Below are positions 7,555 to 14,054 of a DNA stretch of 64,000 nucleotides, in pieces. The first letter of the stretch is position 1, and each line of letters begins with the position of its first letter. Position numbers and translations under genes: made by a program. Source of the DNA: Flammeovirgaceae bacterium 311 (GTDB lineage: Bacteria > Bacteroidota > Bacteroidia > Cytophagales > Cyclobacteriaceae); contig CP004371.1 of the NCBI GenBank assembly GCA_000597885.1, positions 5,658,001 through 5,722,000 on the forward strand, read 5' to 3'. Under the pieces are notes generated by a model. That model was not told where the DNA came from. It saw nothing but the letters and a program-made list of their open reading frames with translations, and ran no database searches.

Positions 7555-7686
7555 GAATGCCAACAACAGAATAAAGCAAGCTCCCCCACAGCACTCAGCC
7601 ATTGCTAATGCTACTGGCAACCTTTGCGTCCGTTCAGCAAAGGCCGGTGAATGGTCGCCTGCTTTATTCAATGGACGTTGCTAGTA
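7555..7686. repeat. attC site C, second copy
   Basis: Same as 3254-3379 up to GTTG, after which the sequence changes to CTAGTA, the start of the NADAR cassette. This is the right breakpoint of duplication copy 2. Confidence 0.92.
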
Positions 7687-7699
7687 ATTAAAACCCATT

Positions 7700-8248
7700 A
7701 TGAACCCACTGCTAAAACAGATACAGGAAAGATTCGCTGCGGGAGAACGACTGAAGTACCTGTTCTTTTGGGACCATACTCCAGCACATGGGCAGACAGT
7801 TGGACCGTTCTTTTTCAGCCAGTGGTATCCTTCTAAATTCACAGTAGACGGACTGGAATATCAAACAGCGGAGCATTGGATGATGTCGGAGAAAGCAAGG
7901 CTGTTTGGTGACAAGGAAGCTGAAGAAAAGATTATACAAGCCACTACACCTGGACATGCAAAAGATTTAGGTAGGCAGGTTAAGAACTTTGACAACCAAA
8001 AGTGGCTGGACAATAGATATGATATCGTTCGGACTGGCACTTACCACAAGTTCAACGCTCATCCGGACATGAAAGAATACCTGCTATCGACCGCAGACAG
8101 AATATTAGTAGAAGCTAGTCCTGTAGATAATATATGGGGGATTGGTATGGCTAAGGACCATCCTGACGCTGAAAATCCTCTAAAATGGAAAGGTGAAAAC
8201 CTGCTCGGATTTGCGCTCATGGAAGTTAGGGACCAGATGAAAAAATAA
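7700..8248 (+). CDS. NADAR-family protein (YbiA-like N-glycosidase, cassette H)
   Basis: 182 residues. Family blocks in order: FFFSQWYPSKFTVDGLEY near 37-54, then TAEHWMMSEKARLFGD, KNFDNQKWLDNRYDIV near 95, LVEASPVDNIWGIGM near 137, and the closing WKGENLLGFALMEVRD. Characterised members (YbiA/RibX) cleave the N-glycosidic bond of early riboflavin-pathway intermediates. Relatives reverse ADP-ribosylation or are linked to phage defence. Start ATG at 7700, preceded by the leader ATTAAAACCCATT shared with cassette C. The attC starts 12 bp after the stop. Family sure, substrate inferred. Confidence 0.93.
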   Translation: MNPLLKQIQERFAAGERLKYLFFWDHTPAHGQTVGPFFFSQWYPSKFTVDGLEYQTAEHWMMSEKARLFGDKEAEEKIIQATTPGHAKDLGRQVKNFDNQKWLDNRYDIVRTGTYHKFNAHPDMKEYLLSTADRILVEASPVDNIWGIGMAKDHPDAENPLKWKGENLLGFALMEVRDQMKK

Positions 8249-8259
8249 TAAAAAAAAAC

Positions 8260-8391
8260 TACTAGCAACAACAGAATAAAGCAAGCTCCCCCAGCGCATT
8301 CAGCCATTGACAATGCTATTGTCTACCTTTGCGTGGGCGCAGCTCAGGTCAGTGAATGGTCGCCTGCTTTATTCAATGGACGTTACCCTTT
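8260..8391. repeat. attC site H
   Basis: Left arm TACTAGCAAC is the exact complement of GTTGCTAGTA at 7677. Inner arms GAATAAAGCA and TGCTTTATTC are perfect. The right arm GTTACCCTTT starts cassette I. Confidence 0.92.
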
Positions 8392-8814
8392 ATAGAAGAT
8401 CGTTTGGTGTGGCAGGTGAAGCAGGAGAAAGGATTAGCAGCAGCGTTAGCGACGGGTAAAAGGAAAAGCCGCCAGCAGGAGGGCAAGGGGCGCTGCAGGC
8501 AGATCCTTTCTGATAATGATCTGTCTGTGCAGAGACTATTTTGCAGTTGGCATAGCAGGCGTTATAAATAAGGTAAGACCTTGGCTGGATCAGCAAGATG
8601 GTAACTGGACCTTGATGTAAAGCCGGTAAAGCTGAACCTTCAAAAGAATGACGGCTCACTAAGGTCTTGAAGATCTATGCCGGGAGGCAGGACGGGTGCG
8701 TAGCTGGTAAAGGGGCTGGCATCATCCAGGCTGAATAAAAAAGCATGGCGCAGGTTGACCTTTAAAATATTGACCAGCAAGCACAGGGCTGACGCTGAAT
8801 AAATAATATAAAAC
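8382..8814 (+). other. ORF-less cassette I
   Basis: Runs from GTTACCCTTT to its attC (AAAGGGTAAC at 8815). Short frames exist on both strands but none is conserved with cassettes D or G, and none has credible composition. The right half carries the shared non-coding element. The first 180 bp are purine-rich and unique. Confidence 0.6.
8565..8775 (+). repeat. Conserved non-coding cassette element, copy in cassette I (candidate structured RNA)
   Basis: The reference copy, since it matches both D (left part) and G (right part). AAGACCTT at 8575-8582 is complementary to AAGGTCTT at 8661-8668. Just inside, GCTG-GAT-CAGC (8584-8594) can form a small hairpin. The element closes with GCGCAGG followed by TTGACCTTT. 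Conservation of paired segments and of spacing, without a shared frame, suggests a folded RNA or a DNA-level signal. Confidence 0.5.
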
Positions 8815-8940
8815 AAAGGGTAACAACAAAATAAAGCAAGCGCCCCCAGCTCTTCTTGTAAAGGGGCTGCCATATTATTACTTTCACTCTCTATCAACCG
8901 CAGCGGCGGCGCCTGCTTTATTCAATGGACGTTGGGCTTA
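8815..8940. repeat. attC site I
   Basis: Left arm AAAGGGTAAC is the exact complement of GTTACCCTTT at 8382. Left inner arm AAATAAAGCA (one change), right inner arm TGCTTTATTC. The central part differs from all other sites. The right arm GTTGGGCTTA starts cassette J. Confidence 0.9.
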
Positions 8941-9153
8941 ATTCCCCGTTTCAAGCGTCTCAAATAATTTCCGAGGACAACGTTGACGATTAGCCTAGGA
9001 AGTGGGAAAAGAAAAAGGCCTTTAGAGCCAAATTTTGCACATTTTCAAAACGTTGTTTAGAATTCATAAGGACATTGTGTTAAACATTCTTAAGATTATA
9101 AATGTCAATGTACTGCGCTTAGCTAGCTATATTACAATCGAAAAAATATTCTA

Positions 9154-9822
9154 ATGGAATTCCTAAATACTGGAATAAGCTTCTTAACAGACAAAACAAG
9201 GAATATATCATCTAAAGCAATCTTCATTATCTTGGCGATTGCTTTTTTAGTGATGTTAGATAATACCTTAAGCTTTACTTACTTCTATAACGTTTCCCAG
9301 AAGAACTCTCAAATCATTCAAATATCCGAGATTCTAAAAGATTCAACATTAAGTGATTATGAAATAAAGAAATTGTTGAATTTACGCAGGGATATAATTG
9401 AGCATGCAACTATTAAGGATAAAGCATATGGTTATCTGACTAACCTGAACTTTGAAAGTTCAAAAGAAGCCATATCTGAAGATGCTAAGGTCATAAATAT
9501 GACAAGAAATCAGACTATGCATTTTCTGACCTCATCATGGTGGCTAATATTTATACTCGTAGTAGGATTTATTACGCATATCTATGAAATGCTCTTCAAA
9601 AGAACAGATGTCACAGGTTCCTCACTTGGTTTGTTGGCCGGCTCAATAGCTTTTTATTTATTTGCGCTGCTCCTATCAAAAATGTTATCCTATATACCAC
9701 TTATAAATGGAGACCCTTTATACAATTATGTTCTGAACATCATATTGAGTGGGTTAATCCCGTTGATGTTTATGTTGGCATCTAAGAAAAAAAATAAAAA
9801 ACTAAGCCCAACAACAGAATAA
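9154..9822 (+). CDS. Four-helix membrane protein (cassette J)
   Basis: 222 residues. Hydrophobic segments at about 20-42, 125-148, 158-178 and 190-210. The 80-residue loop between the first two contains NSQIIQISEILKDSTLSDYEIKKLL and probably lies outside the membrane. No family recognised. The cassette has an unusually long leader (about 215 bp from the boundary at 8931), which could hold its own promoter. The last four codons (PTTE) and the TAA stop are encoded by the attC site itself (CCAACAACAGAATAA). Confidence 0.7.
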   Translation: MEFLNTGISFLTDKTRNISSKAIFIILAIAFLVMLDNTLSFTYFYNVSQKNSQIIQISEILKDSTLSDYEIKKLLNLRRDIIEHATIKDKAYGYLTNLNFESSKEAISEDAKVINMTRNQTMHFLTSSWWLIFILVVGFITHIYEMLFKRTDVTGSSLGLLAGSIAFYLFALLLSKMLSYIPLINGDPLYNYVLNIILSGLIPLMFMLASKKKNKKLSPTTE

Positions 9823-9934
9823 AGCAACCGCCCAGCTATCTTTCAGCCATTGACAATGCAGGCAGCTAGCTTTGCGTCCGTTCGGCCAAGGGCGGTGAAT
9901 GGGCGGCTGCTTTATTCAACGGACGTTATGGGTA
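9803..9934. repeat. attC site J
   Basis: Left arm TAAGCCCAAC is the exact complement of GTTGGGCTTA at 8931. Inner arms GAATAAAGCA and TGCTTTATTC are perfect. Spacer AACGGAC. The right arm GTTATGGGTA starts cassette K. The site overlaps the end of the cassette J gene. Confidence 0.92.
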
Positions 9935-10456
9935 ACCAAAAGGGGGGCACTGCATCATATAAAATCATCTATAACAATACTTCTTTTTGCTGTATTAGTG
10001 ACTTTTTTATTCGGATGTAATAGCAAAGTACAAGGACTCATAAACCGAATCAATAATAATGTTGATAAAGATGGATGGAAATATGTAGGGCCATTGTATA
10101 AAGGTAATGAATATGATTATCATCAACTGATGAAGGAAGATGGCGATACTATAAAATACCTTCATCTATATCATAATCCTAAGGTGGATACCATATTGTA
10201 CAGGTACGTTAGGACCTATACTGACTCAACTCACATGTATCTAATTGGGTCAGATAATGATGCATTTTATATCTACAGAGAACCAAATGAAGGTGATCGT
10301 GAATTAGAGTTTATCACAGGAAAGTATTTCTATCTTTACTCAACAAGTAGACTTACAGAAGGGCAAAGCTGCTACTATAAAATGTATGCGGATTCCTTAA
10401 AAACCATTAAAGGAAATGATTTGCCTCCTCTTCCTGAGATAAGCTGTAGAAAATAA
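9928..10456 (+). CDS. Lipoprotein of unknown function (cassette K), start disturbed by a G-run
   Basis: The mature frame is clear: a hydrophobic leader (ITILLFAVLVTFLFGC) with a lipobox, then about 145 residues rich in Tyr and Asp (YRYVRTYTDSTHMYLIG, REPNEGDRELEF). Its beginning is not clear. The natural ATG at 9928, right at the cassette start, is out of frame because of a run of six G at 9942-9947. With five G it would read MGNQKGALHHIKSS and run straight into the lipoprotein. Other in-frame possibilities are the ATG at 9899 inside attC site J or a CTG at 9950. So either a 1-base error, a slipping tract, or an odd start. Family unknown. Confidence 0.6.
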
Positions 10457-10467
10457 AAAAGTAAGGC

Positions 10468-10590
10468 TACCCATAACAACAGAATAATGCAAATGCCCAA
10501 AGAGCTTTCAGCCATTGACAATGCAGGCAGCTAGTTTTGCGTACTCTTGGCAAGTGGCAGTGAATGGTCGCCTGCTTTATTCAATGGACG
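10468..10590. repeat. attC site K, interrupted by an IS1182-family element
   Basis: Left arm TACCCATAAC is the exact complement of GTTATGGGTA at 9925. Inner arms GAATAATGCA (one change) and TGCTTTATTC. The right spacer AATGGAC is followed by T and then the IS. The missing GTTGTAGAGA lies on the far side, at 12316. Removing the IS and one ACGT copy restores an intact site. Confidence 0.9.
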
Positions 10591-10591
10591 T

Positions 10592-12313
10592 CAGAGTGTG
10601 CAAAAACTCTTCTCTCTTGAAAAAAGGGGCTTTTGCTTCCTATTAGACCCATTTTCAGCCACTCCTAGCGCAGCTTCATAAGTTGCCTATTATCCGCTCC
10701 AAAAAGTAGAAGTTAGCTAAAAAGCATCAGGTAAAGCGCTGTAAGTGAAGACAAAGCAGCCACTGGCCACTTGGTGTAGCTTTTCAGTAGTTTGAGCAGC
10801 TTAGGCACCGAGAGGATGGACACAGCTCTCCTAAGGTTGTAGCAGGTAAAGATAAGCCCCAGCTCTCCGTCCACTTTTTTCAGTCCCTTCATCAGCGTAT
10901 AGCTGTAGCCCCATGCTCTTTTGATGGTACCAAAAGGATGCTCTACAATAGCTTGTCTTTTACGATAAACTTCTTTTTGGCGCATTACCCTCTGGTTGTT
11001 GCTTTTGATCACTCCAGCATGCTCGGAGCGTTCTATTAGTCTTCCTGCCTTATTTATGGTGCATAGCGCCTTGGCTGCACAGCAAAGGCAGGCTTTGGTC
11101 TTGTAATGCTTGACCATATAAGGAGAAGCATTTTTCTTTTCCAAGCTTACCTTATGCTTCTCATACCAGGACCCATTGCTAGAAAGCACTTCCCCTTTAG
11201 GACAGATATAATGGTCTTTCTTTTCATCATAATGGAACTGCTCCAGATAATAAGCAGCAGTTGGCACAGGATCTCTGGCAGGTTCTTTATACGCCACTAT
11301 GGTGATGATGCCATTGTCCAGGCACTCACTTAGCTGTTCTCCGCTATGATAGGCTTTGTCAGCCAGTACAGTGATTCTTTTCTTTCCTAGTGCTTGTTTA
11401 GCTGCAAGAGCTGTAGGAGCTAGTGCTTTAGAATCGTTCTTGTTGAGGGCCTGGTAGTGGATGATTAGGCAGTGTTTGCTATCGACTGCTGCCTGGCTGT
11501 TGTAGCTTACCTCCACTACATTATGGTGCTGGATTAGGGCTCTGCTTTCTTTATCTGAAGTAGATACCTGTCCGTCATCACTTTGCGCTACCTCTTTTTC
11601 CATCTGCTCGTACTTGAGCTTTCGCTTCTCCAGGTGCTTAAGAGCCACTTCGATGTCAGCCCTGGAGCCTTTGACATCATGGGCTTCCTTTTGATCTTCC
11701 TCTTCCAACAGATCCAAGTAATCATCTATCTTTTCTTGTATGTAGCTAAGCTGGCGCTCTATCTTCTTTTGGTTGTAGTTGTTCTTTCTGGAATTCACTG
11801 CTCTGATCTTTGTGCCATCTATGGCTACATATTTGCCCTTAAGCAGGTGAGCATCATTAAGAAAAGCTACAAAGGCCTTGAAGACCTGCTTGAGCTGCTG
11901 GGGATGCTCTTTCCTGAAGTCAGCGATGGTATGATAGGCAGGACAGAGCCCCTGTAGCAGCCACTGCACTTCAAGATTCCTTCTGCATTCTGTCTCCAGC
12001 TTTCTGCTTGATCTGATCCTGTTGTAGTAGCCATACAGGTAGAGCTTCAAAAGATGAGCAGGATCAAAAGAGGGTCTGCCCGTAGCTTTGGGCTCCACTC
12101 CCTTGAAACCCATCTCCAAAAGGGGCAGTGCATCTACAAAAGCATCAATGACCCTAACTGGATTATCAGCTGATATGGATGCCTCCAGACTAGTTGAAAA
12201 AGTCTGATTACGATCTCTTCCCGTCAGATGGTGCATCCCTTAATTTAGCTAAACCTGTTGTTAAACTGAAGAAAATTCAACAGTTTTAACAGCGGTGCTT
12301 TTCGCACAGACTG
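10592..12313 (-). mobile_element. IS1182-family insertion sequence, 1722 bp
   Basis: The ends are imperfect inverted repeats: CAGAGTGTGCAAAAA on the left and CAGTCTGTGCGAAAA (complement) on the right, 12 of 15 matching. Directly repeated ACGT at 10588-10591 and 12314-12317 is the likely 4-bp target duplication. The target lay in the R' core of attC site K (GGACGTTG). One complete transposase gene lies inside on the minus strand, opposite to the cassette genes. It separates cassettes K and L and destroys that recombination site. Confidence 0.9.
10713..12236 (-). CDS. IS1182-family transposase
   Basis: 507 residues, full length for the family. The N-terminal region (RPSFDPAHLLKLYLYGYYN near 55-73) matches the DUF772-type domain. 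The DDE catalytic core follows: first Asp in AIDGTKIRAVNS near 140, second in LADKAYHSGEQ near 291, and Glu in EHPFGTIKRAWGY near 437. A Cys-rich insert (CLCCAAKALC) precedes the Glu segment, as in other members. No frameshift, so the element may be active. Confidence 0.95.
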   Translation of the reverse strand: MHHLTGRDRNQTFSTSLEASISADNPVRVIDAFVDALPLLEMGFKGVEPKATGRPSFDPAHLLKLYLYGYYNRIRSSRKLETECRRNLEVQWLLQGLCPAYHTIADFRKEHPQQLKQVFKAFVAFLNDAHLLKGKYVAIDGTKIRAVNSRKNNYNQKKIERQLSYIQEKIDDYLDLLEEEDQKEAHDVKGSRADIEVALKHLEKRKLKYEQMEKEVAQSDDGQVSTSDKESRALIQHHNVVEVSYNSQAAVDSKHCLIIHYQALNKNDSKALAPTALAAKQALGKKRITVLADKAYHSGEQLSECLDNGIITIVAYKEPARDPVPTAAYYLEQFHYDEKKDHYICPKGEVLSSNGSWYEKHKVSLEKKNASPYMVKHYKTKACLCCAAKALCTINKAGRLIERSEHAGVIKSNNQRVMRQKEVYRKRQAIVEHPFGTIKRAWGYSYTLMKGLKKVDGELGLIFTCYNLRRAVSILSVPKLLKLLKSYTKWPVAALSSLTALYLMLFS

Positions 12314-12342
12314 ACGTTGTAGAGAATTAAATAAATCGAGCT

Positions 12343-12879
12343 ATGAGAAAGGGGATCAAAATATTAATTATAGTTTTTATAGTTCAAACCATAGCATCAT
12401 GCTGTGGACATGTTAAATTTTATGACTATGACTCGATGATAGTCTCAGAATCTGACTTGGTAATTGAGGATGGAGAAAATCTTGAGCTTCGTCTTGATGC
12501 TCAAAACATAGACTTCCTTTCTTTTAGACTATCTCAATTAGGACACAATCAATCATTTGCATATGATTGTGACAAAGGTTGGGGAGGCATGAAACACAGA
12601 ATTACAGATATTACAATAGTTAGTGATTCAGACTTTGATTATTCACATGCCGTTGGGATATCTCTTGATGATTTATTTATGTATAGCAAATTCAGAGGAG
12701 ATGGTCAATACGAATGGGTTGAATTAACTGACCTGAATGATTATAATTCTAATAGTATAACTTTAAAACTTAAAACTCGTCCAACCAACGGACTAAATCA
12801 TAAGTTCTTTATTACTATTACTAAGTCGAATAGCGAGTTAATTAAAGTTGAATCGAATACAATTGAATGGGTAGAATAA
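12343..12879 (+). CDS. Lipoprotein of unknown function (cassette L)
   Basis: 178 residues. Leader IKILIIVFIVQTIASC with lipid-anchoring Cys20. The mature part is acidic, rich in Asp and Ser, with a predicted beta-type alternation in the second half (NSITLKLKTRPTNGLNHKFF, ITITKSNSEL). Start ATG at 12343, 27 bp after the cassette boundary. The attC begins 2 bp after the stop. No family recognised. The IS now separates it from the upstream cassettes, so read-through expression from the left is unlikely. Confidence 0.7.
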   Translation: MRKGIKILIIVFIVQTIASCCGHVKFYDYDSMIVSESDLVIEDGENLELRLDAQNIDFLSFRLSQLGHNQSFAYDCDKGWGGMKHRITDITIVSDSDFDYSHAVGISLDDLFMYSKFRGDGQYEWVELTDLNDYNSNSITLKLKTRPTNGLNHKFFITITKSNSELIKVESNTIEWVE

Positions 12880-12881
12880 AC

Positions 12882-13012
12882 TCTCTACAACAACAGAATA
12901 AAACAAGCGCCTCACAGCTCCGTTGCCATTGACCATGCAAAGAGCTATCTTTTCGTTCTCTAAGATCCCCAGGAGCTGGGGCGCCTGCTTTATTCAATGG
13001 ACGTAGGTGGCG
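12882..13012. repeat. attC site L
   Basis: Left arm TCTCTACAAC is the exact complement of GTTGTAGAGA at 12316. Left inner arm GAATAAAACA (one change), right TGCTTTATTC. The right core is GTAGGTGGCG: the crossover triplet GTT has become GTA, which may reduce activity. Confidence 0.88.
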
Positions 13013-13053
13013 AGCAAAATTTAGAAACTAACTTAACTAAATCTATTAATGAT

Positions 13054-13368
13054 ATGATGAATAAATATGGACTTCACGGTAAATTAAAAGCGAAAGAAGG
13101 AAATGGGGATAAACTTGCGGCAATCCTACTTGAAGCCTCAAAATTAGTTTCAACTGCAAAAGGTTGTAATCTTTATATCATCAGTAAAGATAAAAATGAT
13201 AAAGACTCTGTTTGGGTAACAGAAGCTTGGGATAGTAAAGAAGACCATGATAATTCATTAAAAGTTGAAGGTGTGAGAGAACTAATTTCTCAAGCAATGC
13301 CAATCCTTGACGGACAACCAGAGAAAGGACAAGAACTTGAGGTTTTAGGAGGAACAGGAATTGATTAA
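13054..13368 (+). CDS. Antibiotic-biosynthesis-monooxygenase/quinol-monooxygenase-like protein (YgiN type, cassette M)
   Basis: 104 residues from the ATG at 13054, the normal length of a single ABM domain. Family pattern: YGLHGKLKAKEGNGDKL, then AAILLEASKLVSTAKGC, IISKDKNDKDSVWVTEAWDS, KEDHDNSLKVEGVRELI, and a C-terminal VLGG strand. Such ferredoxin-fold dimers oxidise or bind quinones and polyketides, and YgiN is proposed to act in a quinone redox cycle. The frame is also open from ATGGACG in the preceding attC (12997). That would add 19 residues, so the inner start is preferred. Confidence 0.85.
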   Translation: MMNKYGLHGKLKAKEGNGDKLAAILLEASKLVSTAKGCNLYIISKDKNDKDSVWVTEAWDSKEDHDNSLKVEGVRELISQAMPILDGQPEKGQELEVLGGTGID

Positions 13369-13380
13369 AGTAGGAAAGCC

Positions 13381-13516
13381 AGCCACTAACAATACAAACA
13401 GGATATTGAGCTTTAACTGGAAATTCGGAATTCACAGCCATTTATAAACCAAATAGCAACTGGAAACTGATGTGCTAATATATGCCCAACACCCAGTTTG
13501 CGGACCGCTGGTATGC
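13381..13516. repeat. attC site M, a divergent type with a different inner arm
   Basis: Left arm AGCCACTAAC matches the complement of its cassette start GTAGGTGGCG at 7 of 10 positions. After a 4-base spacer (AATA) comes CAAACAGGATATTGAGC, which pairs with GCCCAACACCCAGTTTG at about 13483-13501 with 13 of 17 identities to its complement. Then spacer CGGACC and the right arm GCTGGTATGC (GTT changed to GCT). The architecture matches the other sites, but GAATAAAGCA is absent. It may be an immigrant site or a decayed one. Confidence 0.6.
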
Positions 13517-13532
13517 ATTAGATCGTAACTCT

Positions 13533-14042
13533 ATGAAACTTCAGATAAAGTATTTGAGGCTAGTGATGGTACTGATACTTGTTTGTATTTGTAGCAGCTC
13601 ATTTTCGCAGACCAATAAATTTATTCCTGAATTTAGTACTGCGCTATCATCTGATGTGGCTCCAGATATTCTAAAGCAATGCTCCAGATCAGTGCCTGGA
13701 AATGTTGAGAGCTACTTTGATCTAAAAGATGTAGACATTCAGAGATTAGAATCTGATTTTAGAAAAGTTCTATCAGTTAATCCAGATGGTTGCTGCTATC
13801 CAGGCAAAATAGGGAATCTAAAAAAGTATGGATATCAATACGCTGGACTAGTGATCAATAACAGAAGGTATATATACATTAATGCTTTCTATCTGGACTC
13901 TAAGGAAGATCTTGAAAGATTTCATAAAGACTGGAAAACTCTGCCAGTAATAGTGTGTGACGGCGGAGAATCTTATTGGGGAGCACTTTATGATATTGAA
14001 AATGGAAGTTTCAGTCAGCTTTATATGAATGGAGTATCTTAA
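13533..14042 (+). CDS. Secreted protein of unknown function (cassette N)
   Basis: 169 residues from the ATG at 13533. A longer start at 13482 would place codons inside the attC site and in front of the signal peptide. Signal peptide residues 1-25 (LRLVMVLILVCICSSSFS), cleavage probably before Gln26. The mature part has a CCYPGKIGNLKKYGYQYAG block and YIYINAFYLDSKEDLERFHKDW, ending with a Gly-rich VCDGGESYWGALYD. The C-terminal region resembles uncharacterised secreted Bacteroidota proteins, but I cannot name a family. Confidence 0.7.
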   Translation: MKLQIKYLRLVMVLILVCICSSSFSQTNKFIPEFSTALSSDVAPDILKQCSRSVPGNVESYFDLKDVDIQRLESDFRKVLSVNPDGCCYPGKIGNLKKYGYQYAGLVINNRRYIYINAFYLDSKEDLERFHKDWKTLPVIVCDGGESYWGALYDIENGSFSQLYMNGVS

Positions 14043-14054
14043 AAAATATAAAAC

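Larger units (their letters stand above)
5803..7680 (+). repeat. Three-cassette block, copy 2 of the 1878-bp duplication
   Basis: Same sequence as 1502-3379 with breakpoints at the attC crossover bases on both sides. It lies between cassette G and the NADAR cassette. Apparent identity means a recent event, or an assembly that placed one repeat twice. Confidence 0.9.

Noticed and set aside
3376-8814. Group II intron or retron in the ORF-less cassettes
   Set aside because: No reverse transcriptase gene and no recognisable intron domain V. The elements are only about 200-250 bp.
8356-8897. Reading frames in cassette I (both strands)
   Set aside because: They start inside attC or overlap the non-coding element, differ from the related cassettes, and look like chance frames.
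1908-13012. CRISPR array
   Set aside because: The repeated segments are about 115-136 bp, imperfectly palindromic with variable centres, and separated by 0.3-1 kb of coding or unique DNA. There are no short uniform spacers and no cas genes.
1908-13012. REP/BIME-type or rho-independent terminator repeats between genes
   Set aside because: The matching of each cassette start with its own 3' arm, and the duplication breakpoints at GTT, are specific to integron recombination.
12997-13056. Longer start of the ABM protein at ATGGACG in the attC spacer
   Set aside because: It would put site-encoded residues before a domain that already begins correctly at 13054. It remains possible because it is in frame.
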